64,000 nt of DNA from the NCBI RefSeq assembly GCF_018614615.1, contig NZ_JAGGOK010000038.1:1-64000 (forward strand), read 5' to 3'. Of this stretch, positions 1 through 11,362 are shown one piece after another (positions within the stretch are counted from its first letter, which is position 1; every line of letters starts with the position of its first letter). The stretch is from Streptomyces sp. ISL-100 (GTDB taxonomy: Bacteria; Actinomycetota; Actinomycetes; Streptomycetales; Streptomycetaceae). Made by a program: the position numbers and the translations under genes. The notes under the pieces were generated by a model. That model was given only the letters and a program-made list of their open reading frames with translations, was not told where the DNA came from and searched no databases.

Positions 1-1
1 A

Positions 2-2431
<2,430 letters not shown>

Positions 2432-3328
2432 CCGAGCCACTGGCGGATACCAGGAGACACCGAAGAACCGCCAGGGCACGGCAGACAGATCACGTGGATG
2501 GATGTCACGGGATGCTGCGTCCAACTCCGTTGCGCTCCCCAGCTGTTCGAATACGCAACGAGTAACGGCGGCCAGGGCCCCGGCCCTGCCACCGCCCCGG
2601 TCGCGGCGGCTGCCGCAACCAGCGCCGCCACCACGGGCGGAAAACGGCAGTCATGATCCCCGGTCGCAGCGACCCCACGCCTCCCGGCCGTGTCTGCGGC
2701 CGCGGCCCCGGCCACCTCTCTGGCGGCAGCCATGGTCCCCGGTCGCAGCAACCGCACGTGCCCTGGCCACGGCCACGGTCGTGGCCGCCTCGCGGCTACC
2801 GCCGTCGCCACCTCGGACGGCAGTCATGGTCCCCGGTCTCAGCCACCCCACGCGTCGCGGTCCCGGCCGCGGCCACCGCCTCGGTCGCCTCGCGGCTACC
2901 GCCGTCGCCACCTCGGACGGCCGCCATGGTCCCCGGTAACAGCCATCCCACGGTCCCGGCCCCGGCCACCGCCCCGGTGGTGTCCGCTGTCGCAGCTACC
3001 GCGGACACCACCCCCGGGCGGCGGCGAGCGGGCCTGGGTTGTCCTGCCCTGCCCCGGTCGAGGCTACCGCCGTCACCACCTCGGACGGCAGCCATGGTCC
3101 ACGGCCGCAGCCACCCCACGGCCCCGGCCACCGCCAGTGCCACCGCCACGGGCGCGGGCGCGGCCATCGCGCCCCCGGCCAGCCCCCATATCAGCTCCGC
3201 CGAACCCGACTCTCCCCAACACGCACGGCAGTACCACTTTCGGGTTGAGATCGTTGAGCACTCCGGACGCACCGGCTCATGCCTGTACACGCTGGTGTGC
3301 CAGCCGAAGCGCACCCGAAGGACCCCGC
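2432..3328. repeat. Gene-free region with degenerate tandem repeats (about 2595-3150)
   Basis: About 900 bases separate the UvrA-like gene from the decarboxylase. At least five imperfect copies of one unit occur near 2647, 2728, 2821, 2922 and 3089. Each is built around CATGGTCCCCGGTCGCAGC or a close variant, usually preceded by CTACCGCCGTCGCCACCTCG and followed by a CCCACG-type run. Spacing varies (about 80 to 165 bases) and is not a multiple of three, so no frame keeps a repeated peptide. The open frames here are Arg/Pro-rich shadows. I see no clear promoter and no TTAGG-type iron box before the downstream operon. Confidence 0.6.
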
Positions 3329-4747
3329 ATGAGTACGCCGCCCCCCGGCATCCCCCTCCCGCCCCTCGCCGGCGGTGCAGGTGGGGCCGCCGCTCTGCGG
3401 CCGCTGATCGACACCGTCCTGGACGCCCTCCACACCGGCGCCGCCGCCCGAGGCGGACCCCTCCCCGCCGGCGGACCCGGTGCCGTCACCGAACGACTTC
3501 TGGACGCGAGCCGGCCCGTCCTGCCCGCCACCGGCACCGGAGCCGAAGAAGCACTCCGTACCCTCGTCCGCGCCCTCACCGAAGGCGCTGCGGACCCGGC
3601 CGACCCCCTGTGCGTCGCGCACCTCCACACCCCGCCGCTCGCACTCGCCGTCGCCGCCGACCTCGCCGCGTCCGCGCTCAACCCGTCCATGGACTCCTGG
3701 GACCAGGCCCCCGCCGCCTCAGCCCTGGAAGCCGAAGTCGCCCGTACGATCGCCGCCGAGGTCTACCCCAACGCGCCCGCACCCGACGCCCTCGTCACCA
3801 CCGGCGGCACCGAATCCAACCAGCTCGCGCTCCTGTTGGCCCGCGAACGCCACGGCCCCGTACAACTCGTCCACGGCGCCAACGCCCACCACTCCCTGCC
3901 CCGCGCCGCCTGGTTCCTCGGCCTCCCCGAACCGGTGACCGTCCCCGCCCCTGCCGGCGTCATCGACCTCGCCGCACTCGACGAAGCCCTCACCGACCTG
4001 CACCACCACCCGCCCCTCCTCGTCGCCGCCACCGCCGGCACCACCGACACCGGCCGCATCGACCCACTCCCCGAAATCGCCGACCTCTGCGCACGCCACA
4101 ACGCCGAACTGCACGTCGACGCCGCGTACGGCGGCCCCCTCCTCTTCAGCGACGTACACAAAAACCGCCTCGCCGGCCTCGACCGCGCCCACAGCGTCAC
4201 CCTCGACCTGCACAAACTCGGCTGGCAGCCCGTCGCCGCAGGACTCCTCGCCGTCCCCGACACCGCCGCCCTGGCCCCCCTCGGCCACCAGGCCGACTAC
4301 CTCAACGCCGACGACGACACCGAAGCCGGCCTCCCCGACCTCCTCGGCCGCTCCCTGCGTACGACCCGACGCCCCGACATCCTCAAGATCGCCGTCACGC
4401 TCCGCGCCCTCGGCCGGCAAGGACTCGCCGACCTCGTCGACCGCACCTGCGCCGCCGCCCAGCACCTCGCCGACCTCGTCGAAAAAACCCCCGGCCTCGA
4501 ACTCCACGACCGGCCCACCCTCAGCACCGTCCTCTTCCGCCCCACCGGCGCCGACGACACCGAAATCGCCACCATCCGCCGCACCCTCCTCACCGAAGGC
4601 CGCGCCGTCCTCGGCCGCGCCCCCGCCGACGGCCGGCTCTGGCTCAAAGCCACCATCCTCAACCCCCACACCACCCCCCATGACCTAGCAACACTCCTCG
4701 CACTCCTCTCACCCCTGTCACTTCCGGAAGGCAGCACCCACCGATGA
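3329..4747 (+). CDS. PLP-dependent amino acid decarboxylase (DesA / diaminobutyrate decarboxylase-like)
   Basis: This is a group II PLP decarboxylase of about 472 residues, the usual length. Family landmarks are TTGGTESN near residue 160, HVDAAYGG (the aspartate contacts the PLP ring nitrogen) and the Schiff-base lysine in DLHKLGWQP at about residue 296. Such enzymes convert lysine to cadaverine (DesA in desferrioxamine synthesis) or act on ornithine or diaminobutyrate. The start at ATG 3329 is set by GAAGGA at 3316-3321; a longer open frame upstream is repeat sequence. The stop overlaps the next start (ATGA), so the decarboxylase and the hydroxylase behind it are translationally coupled, as in siderophore operons. 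The decarboxylase assignment is strong; lysine as substrate is inferred from the partner gene. Confidence 0.88.
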   Translation: MSTPPPGIPLPPLAGGAGGAAALRPLIDTVLDALHTGAAARGGPLPAGGPGAVTERLLDASRPVLPATGTGAEEALRTLVRALTEGAADPADPLCVAHLHTPPLALAVAADLAASALNPSMDSWDQAPAASALEAEVARTIAAEVYPNAPAPDALVTTGGTESNQLALLLARERHGPVQLVHGANAHHSLPRAAWFLGLPEPVTVPAPAGVIDLAALDEALTDLHHHPPLLVAATAGTTDTGRIDPLPEIADLCARHNAELHVDAAYGGPLLFSDVHKNRLAGLDRAHSVTLDLHKLGWQPVAAGLLAVPDTAALAPLGHQADYLNADDDTEAGLPDLLGRSLRTTRRPDILKIAVTLRALGRQGLADLVDRTCAAAQHLADLVEKTPGLELHDRPTLSTVLFRPTGADDTEIATIRRTLLTEGRAVLGRAPADGRLWLKATILNPHTTPHDLATLLALLSPLSLPEGSTHR

Positions 4748-6159
4748 CCGCCGCCCCCCAGCACCAAGAACCCGAACAGCCCCACGACCTGGTCGGCATC
4801 GGCATCGGCCCCTTCAACCTCTCCCTCGCCGCGCTCGCCGACGGCGTACACGGCGGCCTCGCCACCGCCTTCTACGAACAACGCCCCGCCTTCCACTGGC
4901 ACCCCGGCCTCCTCATCGAAGGCGCCACCCTCCAAGTCCCCTTCCTCGCCGACCTCGTCACCCTCGCCGACCCCGCGAGCCCCTGGTCCTTCCTCAACTA
5001 CCTGCGCACCCGCGAACGGCTCTTCCCCTTCTACTTCGCCGAGCGCTTCCACATCCAGCGCGCCGAATACGACGCCTACTGCCGCTGGGTCAGCGACAAC
5101 CTCCCCGGACTCCACTTCGGCCACCAGGTCGACGCCGTCCGCTGGAACGCCGAACGCGACGCCTTCGAAGTCGACTTCACCCAGCTCGACACCGACGGCG
5201 AAGCCGAAGCCCTCGGCCGCGCCTACACCCGCAACGTCGCCCTGGGCGTCGGCACCGCGCCGTACATCCCCGAACCCCTCAAACCACTCGCCGAAGTCCC
5301 CACCGTCCCCGTCATCCACTCCTCCGCATACCTCGACCACCGCGAACGGCTCCTGGCAGCCGAACACATCACCGTCATCGGATCGGGACAGTCCGGCGCG
5401 GAAGTCTTCCTCGACCTCCTCCGAGCCCGCCCCGCCGGCCGCGAAAAGATCACCTGGCTCGCCAGGACCGAGGCCTTCGCCCCCATGGAGTACTCCAAGC
5501 TCGGCCTGGAGCACTTCACCCCCGACTACAGCCGGTACTTCCACGCCCTCCCCGAGTCCGTACGCGACGACCTCGGCCCGCGCCAGTGGCAGCTGCACAA
5601 AGGCATCGACGCCGACACCATCGCCGCCATCCACGACGAGCTGTACCAGCGCACCCTCCACGGCGGCTGGCCCGACGCGGTCCTCACCCCCGGAGTCTCC
5701 GTACGCACCGCCGGCCGCGTCGGCACCACCAAGGTCGAACTCCACCTCGAACACATCCAGCAAGGCACCCGCTCCCGCCTCACCACCGACGCCGTCATCC
5801 TCGCCACCGGCTACCGCGAACGCCCCCTGGGACGACTCCTCGCCGGACTCGACCCCTACATCCGCCGCGACGCGGCCGACCGGCCCCGGATCGACGACCA
5901 GTTCCGTATCGTTCTCGACCCCGCCGTGACCGGATCCGTGTACGTACAGAACGCCGAGCGGCACACCCACGGCGTGGGTGCGCCCGACCTCGGCCTCGCC
6001 GCGTGGCGCAGCGCGACGATCCTCAACTCGCTCACAGGACTGGACCCCTACCCACTGCCGCGCCGCACGGCGTTCACCAGCTTCGGCCTGGAACGCCGCG
6101 AGGCCCCCAGAGTCCCCGCACAGCAACCGGCCCTGACCCCGCTGGCCCAGGGCCACTGA
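4744..6159 (+). CDS. Lysine/ornithine/diamine N-monooxygenase (DesB-like)
   Basis: This is a flavin- and NADPH-dependent N-hydroxylase of 471 residues in the SidA/IucD/DesB family. The FAD motif GIGIGPFNLSLAAL is at residues 16-30, an NADPH-binding VIGSGQSGAEV follows in the middle, and the C-terminal VILATGYRERP is typical. Paired with a decarboxylase, the expected reaction is hydroxylation of a terminal amine such as cadaverine, the first committed step to hydroxamate siderophores. Its ATG overlaps the decarboxylase stop by four bases. No acyltransferase or NIS synthetase (DesC/DesD) follows: the next gene is on the opposite strand 12 bases away. The pair is therefore incomplete here or works with genes elsewhere. 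Confidence 0.9.
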   Translation: MTAAPQHQEPEQPHDLVGIGIGPFNLSLAALADGVHGGLATAFYEQRPAFHWHPGLLIEGATLQVPFLADLVTLADPASPWSFLNYLRTRERLFPFYFAERFHIQRAEYDAYCRWVSDNLPGLHFGHQVDAVRWNAERDAFEVDFTQLDTDGEAEALGRAYTRNVALGVGTAPYIPEPLKPLAEVPTVPVIHSSAYLDHRERLLAAEHITVIGSGQSGAEVFLDLLRARPAGREKITWLARTEAFAPMEYSKLGLEHFTPDYSRYFHALPESVRDDLGPRQWQLHKGIDADTIAAIHDELYQRTLHGGWPDAVLTPGVSVRTAGRVGTTKVELHLEHIQQGTRSRLTTDAVILATGYRERPLGRLLAGLDPYIRRDAADRPRIDDQFRIVLDPAVTGSVYVQNAERHTHGVGAPDLGLAAWRSATILNSLTGLDPYPLPRRTAFTSFGLERREAPRVPAQQPALTPLAQGH

Positions 6160-6171
6160 CGCGCACCCCGC

Positions 6172-7989
6172 CTAGAACACCGGCACACCGTCCCGCGTCA
6201 GCTTCCAGCCCACCGCCGCGAACTCCGCCGGATCCAGCGTGCCCTTCGCCTTCACCCACGTAATGATCGTGTTCCGGATCTCCTCCGAATTCGCCCACAA
6301 CTGCTTCGCCCCCGCGATGTGCGGAAACGCCCCACCACCACTCGCCCGATAGTTGTTCACCGCCAGCACAAACTCCGCCGCCGCGTCGACCGGCCTGCCC
6401 TCGAAAGCGAGGTTCACGATCCGCGAACCGGCCGGCTTCGCGATGTCGATCTCGTACGTCAGACCCGACACCACGTCGTAGTTGTAATCCGGAGTGTTCC
6501 CCGCATTCGTCAGCTTCGACGTGTCCACCGGAGCCCCTGCCGCCGTCTGCACGTAATACCGCGCCGAGAACTCCAAGTACTCCTTCAGCTGCGCACCAGT
6601 CAGCAGCCGCGCCTCAAGCGTGTTCTCGAACGGATACAGACCCGCCGCATCCTTGATCGTCACCTTGCCCGCCGGCACCGCCGCCGTCCGCGAGAAACAC
6701 GACGCCTGCGACAGCACCGGCAACGCCGCATACGCCCCGCCCGCCAGCGCCGCCTTCACCGTCTCCACCTGTACGTGATTGATCAGGTCGATCAGCGGCT
6801 CGTCCTTCCACGGCGCCTGCGCCGTCGTCATCGCGGCCGTCGACGTACCGATGACCTGATTGACGTACGCCACGACCTTCTCGTGCTCGTCACCGAGCAG
6901 CTTCGTGATCTCCGGGTCCTCGGCGACCGTATTGGAGTTGAGGACCTTCGCCCCCACCTTCTCCACCACCCAGCGGCCCTTCGACCACACCAGGTCGAAG
7001 TCGAACAGCGTCAGCCGCTGACCCCACTTGAGCGGCTCCGACAGGACGACCTTCTTGCCCGTCTCCTTGTTCTCCACGAAGTACTCGGCGATCTCCGTGT
7101 GCGCGTGCCCGACGAGGATCGCGTCGATCCCGGGAACCTGCTCGGCCACCAGACCCGCCGCGTTCTCGACGTACGGAAGCTGATCACCGTACGACGACGT
7201 GCCGCTCGATCCGGAGTGCGCCGAAACGATGACAACATCCGCACCCATGGAACGCAGCTTCGGCACCCACTTCGCCGCCTGCTCCTCCAGACCCGGGAAC
7301 GTCATCTTCCCCTGCACGTTCTGCTTGTCCCAGATCGCGATACCCGGGTTCGTCAGACCGAGCACCGCCACCCGCACATCACGGCCGTGCGGCGTACGCA
7401 GCCTCTTCATGAAGTACGGAGGGAACGCCGGACGCAGCGTCTTCGCGTCCAGAGCGTTCGCACCGAGGAGCGGAAAGTCGCACTGCTCCTCGAACTTGCG
7501 CAGCACCGGTATGCCGTAGTTGAACTCGTGGTTCCCGAGAGCGGCCGCGTCGTATCCGATGGCGTTCATCGACTGTGCCATGGGGTGCACAGGGCCGTGC
7601 TTGGCGGTGATCGGGTCGACCTTGGCGTAGTAGTACGACAGCTGCGTTCCCTGGATGGTGTCGCCCGCGTCGATGAGCAGCGTGTTACGGCGGCCCTTCT
7701 CCTCGCGGATCTGGTTCACCAGGGTGGAGATCTTCGCCAGGCCCACATCGTTGTGCGCCTTGTCGTCGAACTCCTTGTCCGTGAAGTAGTCCCAGTTGAA
7801 GACATTGCCGTGCAGGTCGGTGGTGCCCATGACGGTGAAGGAGTACCGCTTCGGCGGACGCCCGGGGCCGGGGCCGTGGCCATGTGCTTCTGCGGGCGCG
7901 GCGACAGCCCCGCCCGCTATGGCCACACCGGCCACACCGGCTCCGGCGGCGGCCGAGCGGCCCAGGAACGTCCTACGGTTCAGCGGCAT
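6172..7989 (-). CDS. Tat-exported 5'-nucleotidase / metallophosphatase
   Basis: This 605-residue secreted enzyme has a dimetal phosphoesterase domain followed by a 5'-nucleotidase C-terminal domain. The N-terminus MPLNRRTFLGRSAAAGAG is a twin-arginine signal, so I start at 7989 rather than at the longer open frame (8049). GAGGAG lies just upstream of 7989. Metal-binding motifs are MGTTDLHGN, DAGDTIQG, LGNHEFNYG and ILVGHAHTEI. Homologues hydrolyse nucleotides or UDP-sugars outside the membrane to salvage nucleosides and phosphate. It is convergent with the N-hydroxylase (12-base gap) and divergent from the SIMPL gene. Unlike its plus-strand neighbours it uses GAG and AAG codons, which fits a strand-wide C-over-G excess here. 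Confidence 0.92.
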   Translation of the reverse strand: MPLNRRTFLGRSAAAGAGVAGVAIAGGAVAAPAEAHGHGPGPGRPPKRYSFTVMGTTDLHGNVFNWDYFTDKEFDDKAHNDVGLAKISTLVNQIREEKGRRNTLLIDAGDTIQGTQLSYYYAKVDPITAKHGPVHPMAQSMNAIGYDAAALGNHEFNYGIPVLRKFEEQCDFPLLGANALDAKTLRPAFPPYFMKRLRTPHGRDVRVAVLGLTNPGIAIWDKQNVQGKMTFPGLEEQAAKWVPKLRSMGADVVIVSAHSGSSGTSSYGDQLPYVENAAGLVAEQVPGIDAILVGHAHTEIAEYFVENKETGKKVVLSEPLKWGQRLTLFDFDLVWSKGRWVVEKVGAKVLNSNTVAEDPEITKLLGDEHEKVVAYVNQVIGTSTAAMTTAQAPWKDEPLIDLINHVQVETVKAALAGGAYAALPVLSQASCFSRTAAVPAGKVTIKDAAGLYPFENTLEARLLTGAQLKEYLEFSARYYVQTAAGAPVDTSKLTNAGNTPDYNYDVVSGLTYEIDIAKPAGSRIVNLAFEGRPVDAAAEFVLAVNNYRASGGGAFPHIAGAKQLWANSEEIRNTIITWVKAKGTLDPAEFAAVGWKLTRDGVPVF

Positions 7990-8130
7990 TGTTGTCTCCT
8001 CGTTCTGTGCTTCTGTCGCACAACGTGACGCGCGTAGATTCTGGCCCAACGAGCCACATCAGCAACACCCCCAGCGGGTTTCGATCTGATGACCACCCCG
8101 CTGTCACACCCGAGTGCGACAGTGGGAAGC

Positions 8131-8856
8131 GTGACCGACGAACCCAGGAATCCCGCAGCGAACCACTCAGCCCCGTACGGCACCCCCCAAGCACCCCGCC
8201 TCGCCGTCCAAGGCGAAGCAAGCCTCGAATTCGACCCCGAAATCGCCCACATCGGCATCACCGTCAGCGCCCGCGGAACGGACCGCCGCACCGCACTCGA
8301 AGACCTCACCCGGCGCAACGCGCTTGCCCTCGACCTCGTCAAAACCTACGGCGACGCCGTCGAAAAGCTGGAAACCGGCGCCTTCTCCATCAGCCCCGAA
8401 CTCACGCGCCACGGCCGGAGCGACCGCATTCGCGCCTACCACGGACGCGTCCACATCACCGCCGTACTCACCGACTTCACCGCACTGGGCGAACTCACCA
8501 CCCGCCTCGCCGACCTCGAACTCACCCAGGTCGACGGCCCCTGGTGGTCCATGCGCCCCGATTCACCCGCCTACGGCGAAGTCCGCCGCCAAGCCGTACG
8601 GGAAGCCGTCAAACGCGCCCGCGAATACGCCCAGGCCCTCGGCGCCGACCTCGCGGCCCTCGTCGAACTGGCCGACCCCGGAGCGGAAGACGCCCACCCC
8701 GTACGCGTCGGCTTCGCAGGCGGCTTCGCCGGCCGCACCCGCGCCGCGACAGCCGAAATGGCGGAAGACGCCCCCGCCCTCGACCTCGAACCCCAACGCC
8801 AAACAATCCACGCCCTCGTGAACGCCCGCTTCATCATGACCCCACCCCAACTCTGA
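8131..8856 (+). CDS. SIMPL domain (DUF541) protein
   Basis: A 241-residue protein of the SIMPL/DUF541 family, whose molecular function is poorly defined; members are linked to stress tolerance and some are periplasmic. The domain starts near RLAVQGEASLEFDPEIAHIGITVSA and ends with HALVNARFIM. There is no convincing signal peptide, so it is probably cytoplasmic. I prefer GTG 8131 because GGGAAG lies just upstream. An ATG at 8089 would add 14 residues but lacks a ribosome-binding site. Its codons are rich in GAA and AAA compared with most genes in the window, as in the pyruvate kinase gene that follows. Confidence 0.85.
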   Translation: MTDEPRNPAANHSAPYGTPQAPRLAVQGEASLEFDPEIAHIGITVSARGTDRRTALEDLTRRNALALDLVKTYGDAVEKLETGAFSISPELTRHGRSDRIRAYHGRVHITAVLTDFTALGELTTRLADLELTQVDGPWWSMRPDSPAYGEVRRQAVREAVKRAREYAQALGADLAALVELADPGAEDAHPVRVGFAGGFAGRTRAATAEMAEDAPALDLEPQRQTIHALVNARFIMTPPQL

Positions 8857-8942
8857 CTGCTCATCAGAGCGCCCCCGCGCACAATTCAACACTTGTCAAT
8901 ATCCCTTCATGCAAAGGTTGTTGGACAGTCATGCGGAGCCAA

Positions 8943-8970
8943 TTGTCTACTGGCTGGTAAGGCCTAGGCT
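8943..8970 (+). promoter_or_regulatory. Probable promoter of pyk (leaderless)
   Basis: TTGTCT (8943-8948) and TAGGCT (8965-8970) are separated by 16 bases. The pyk ATG begins 7 bases after the -10 box and no ribosome-binding site precedes it, so transcription should start at or next to the ATG. The spacing fits an ordinary vegetative promoter, unlike the short-spaced damage promoters elsewhere in this window. Confidence 0.55.
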
Positions 8971-8976
8971 CGACGT

Positions 8977-10413
8977 ATGCGCCGAGCAAAAATCGTTTGT
9001 ACCCTAGGCCCCGCCACCGACACATACGACCAGATCAAGGCACTGGTCGAAGCCGGAATGGACATCGCCCGCTTCAACCTCAGCCACGGCACCTACGCCG
9101 AACACGAGGAGCGCTACCAGCGCGTACGCAAAGCCTCCGACGAGACCGGCCGCAGCGTCGGCGTACTCGCCGACCTTCAAGGCCCGAAGATCCGCCTCGG
9201 ACGCTTCCGCGAAGGACCCGTACTCCTTGAACGAGGCGACGACTTCACCATCACCGTCGAACCCGTCGAAGGCGACCGCCACACCTGCGGCACCACCTAC
9301 GAAGGCCTCGCCACCGACGTCACCACAGGCGAACGCATCCTCGTCGACGACGGCAAAGTCACCCTTGAAGTCACCGGCATCGACGGACCCCGCGTCCAAA
9401 CCCTCGTCATCGAAGGAGGCATGGTCTCCGACCACAAAGGCCTCAACCTCCCCGGCGTCGCCGTCTCCGTACCCGCACTCTCCGAAAAAGACATCGAAGA
9501 CCTCCGCTGGGCCCTGCGCACCGGAGCCGACATCATCGCCCTCTCCTTCGTACGCAGCGGACACGACATCGCAGACGTCCACCGCATCATGAAGGAAGAA
9601 GGCCGCCACCTCCCCGTAATCGCAAAGATCGAAAAGCCGCAGGCCGTCGAAAACATCGACGACATCGTCGCCGCCTTCGACGGCATCATGGTCGCCCGCG
9701 GCGACCTCGGCGTCGAAATGCCCCTCGAACAAGTCCCGATCGTTCAGAAGCGCGCCATTAAACTCGCCAAGCGCAACGCCAAACCGGTCATCGTCGCCAC
9801 CCAAATGCTCGACTCGATGATCGAAAACTCCCGCCCCACGCGCGCCGAAGCCTCCGACGTCGCCAACGCCGTCATCGACGGCACCGACGCCGTCATGCTT
9901 TCCGGCGAAACCAGCGTCGGCAAATACCCCATCGAGACGGTCAAAACCATGGGCCGCATCGTCGAAGCGGCAGAGGAAGACATCCTCGCCAAGGGCCTGC
10001 CGCCGCTGACCGAACGCAACAAGCCCCGCACCCAGGGCGGAGCCGTCGCCCGAGCCGCCGCAGACATCGGCGACTTCCTCGGCGCCAAATTCCTCGTCGC
10101 CTTCACCCAGTCCGGCGACACCGTCAAACGCCTCTCCCGCTACCGCTCACCCATCCCACTGCTCGCCTTCACCCCCGACCCGGCGACCCGCTCCCAGCTC
10201 AACCTCACCTGGGGCGTCGAAACCTTGCTCGGCCCCCACGTCGACTCCACCGACGCCATGGTCGCCCAGGTCGACGAACACCTCCTGCGCATCGGCCGCT
10301 GCAAGAAGGGTGACGTCGTGATCATCACCGCCGGCTCCCCACCCGGCATCGCAGGCTCCACCAACCTCGTCCGCGTCCACCACATCGGCGAAGACGACCC
10401 CGCCGCCAAGTAA
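8977..10413 (+). CDS. pyk: Pyruvate kinase
   Basis: Pyruvate kinase, 478 residues, catalyses phosphoenolpyruvate plus ADP to pyruvate plus ATP, the last step of glycolysis, in the cytoplasm. It is full length: RRAKIVCTLGPAT at the N-terminus, FNLSHG, ADLQGPKIRLG, the catalytic-lysine segment VIAKIEKPQAVENID, MVARGDLGVEMP with metal-binding acids, and ATQMLDSMI. The C-terminal allosteric domain is present. The ATG at 8977 lies 7 bases after a TAGGCT box. A GC-rich hairpin follows the stop. Streptomyces usually carry two pyruvate kinases, and which paralogue this is cannot be decided here. Confidence 0.97.
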   Translation: MRRAKIVCTLGPATDTYDQIKALVEAGMDIARFNLSHGTYAEHEERYQRVRKASDETGRSVGVLADLQGPKIRLGRFREGPVLLERGDDFTITVEPVEGDRHTCGTTYEGLATDVTTGERILVDDGKVTLEVTGIDGPRVQTLVIEGGMVSDHKGLNLPGVAVSVPALSEKDIEDLRWALRTGADIIALSFVRSGHDIADVHRIMKEEGRHLPVIAKIEKPQAVENIDDIVAAFDGIMVARGDLGVEMPLEQVPIVQKRAIKLAKRNAKPVIVATQMLDSMIENSRPTRAEASDVANAVIDGTDAVMLSGETSVGKYPIETVKTMGRIVEAAEEDILAKGLPPLTERNKPRTQGGAVARAAADIGDFLGAKFLVAFTQSGDTVKRLSRYRSPIPLLAFTPDPATRSQLNLTWGVETLLGPHVDSTDAMVAQVDEHLLRIGRCKKGDVVIITAGSPPGIAGSTNLVRVHHIGEDDPAAK

Positions 10414-10432
10414 CCCTGCCGGCAAGGGCAAC

Positions 10433-10456
10433 GGGCCCCCACACCCCAGGGGGCCC
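10433..10456 (+). terminator. Hairpin terminator after pyk
   Basis: GGGCCCCC (10433-10440) pairs perfectly with GGGGGCCC (10449-10456) around an 8-base loop, 19 bases after the pyk stop. There is no T-run, as is common for GC-rich actinobacterial terminators. Confidence 0.6.
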
Positions 10457-10469
10457 TACCTGTACGGCG

Positions 10470-11253
10470 TCAGTGCTTCGGCCCGACGTGCGCGTCCATC
10501 AACGCGACGGACGCTTTGCGTGCGATCGAGATGTTGAACGGGTCGCTGCCCCGAGCGAGCATCGTCCACTCCACTCCAACGTTGGTCAGGGTGTCGCTGA
10601 ACAACTTGCGGATGTCGTCCGACTTGTTGCTGAAGAAGTAGCGCGGGTACTCGTAACGCTTCCGCTCGCCGCCGACGACCTTCTCAGTCCAGTTGGTGAT
10701 CCGGCATCCGTCGGAGTGGATGAGCCCACGTATGAACGCCCACGGGTTCGAGTCCAGGACCGACTGTTGCCAAGGTTCGAGAGCGATCGACCGGTGATGC
10801 TTCCTGCCGCTGCCGTGCTGAGGGAACCAGCACGGCCAGTGCTTGCTGTAGCTCGTCACGCTGACGCACCCCTGCTTCTGGACGAGGTACACCCCGCCGA
10901 CGGGATGCAAGGTTGCGATGGCCTTACGGCACTCGTCGATCAGGCCGGGCCATGCGTCGGCACAGGCGATGCGGAGGTAGTAGCCCGTGCCCCGTGGGTG
11001 CCCGCTGATACAGCCGTCACCGAGGTTAGAGACCGAGTAGGTATGCGTAGTTGTCGGCTTCAGCAGGCGGGGCGGGCGCGGGTGCGCAGCGGGAGCACTC
11101 AAGTTGTCCCTGCACTCGAGGCAGCGGTTCGACCCGTACAAGCCAGTCGCGGATCGCAGCGCGGGAGATGCCTGTCTGTTTGCTGACGGAGTTGAGGCTG
11201 CGGCCTTGTGCGACGAGTGCCAGGGCGTGCTTGCGCGTATCAAGGTCGTACAT
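10470..11253 (-). pseudogene. LAGLIDADG-motif protein with N-terminal helix-turn-helix, frameshifted
   Basis: Two overlapping minus-strand frames make one protein of about 260 residues. The first, from 11253, has a helix-turn-helix-like start (ALALVAQGRSLNSVSKQTGI, then SRAAIRDWL) and a Cys pair (LECSRCA), and ends in YAYLLGL then stop at 11026. The second frame reads straight on as NLGDGCISGHPRG. Removing one T of the pair at 11026-11027 restores YLLGLYLGDGC, the first LAGLIDADG motif; the second is FIRGLIHSDGC. This resembles two-motif homing-endonuclease-derived proteins common in actinobacteria and also related to WhiA. It lies directly downstream of a tRNA gene. One base separates it from an intact gene, so a sequencing error is possible. 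Confidence 0.8.
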
Positions 11254-11341
11254 GACAGCGAGCCTGGCTCGGTGCGGAGCATCTCAGGAGGAATCCGAAG
11301 GGGCGTTCACCGGGAAGAGTGAAGATCGCCAACCATGCCAC

Positions 11342-11358
11342 ACCTTCGAATCGAAGGT
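11342..11358 (-). terminator. Inverted repeat downstream of the tRNA gene
   Basis: ACCTTCG (11342-11348) and CGAAGGT (11352-11358) form a perfect 7-base stem with a 3-base loop, starting 4 bases past the tRNA 3' end on the minus strand. It is a likely transcription end or processing hairpin for the tRNA transcript. Confidence 0.45.
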
Positions 11359-11362
11359 AAAG

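Noticed and set aside
2653..3328. Long Arg/Pro-rich open frames over the repeat region
   Set aside because: The repeat spacing is not a multiple of three, peptides differ from copy to copy, and no start signal exists; they are shadows of GC-rich repeats or extensions of the decarboxylase frame.
3140..3328. Iron box (TTAGGTTAGGCTAACCTAA-like) before the decarboxylase
   Set aside because: I searched by eye and found no TTAGG/CCTAA inverted repeat; iron control is not supported by the sequence.
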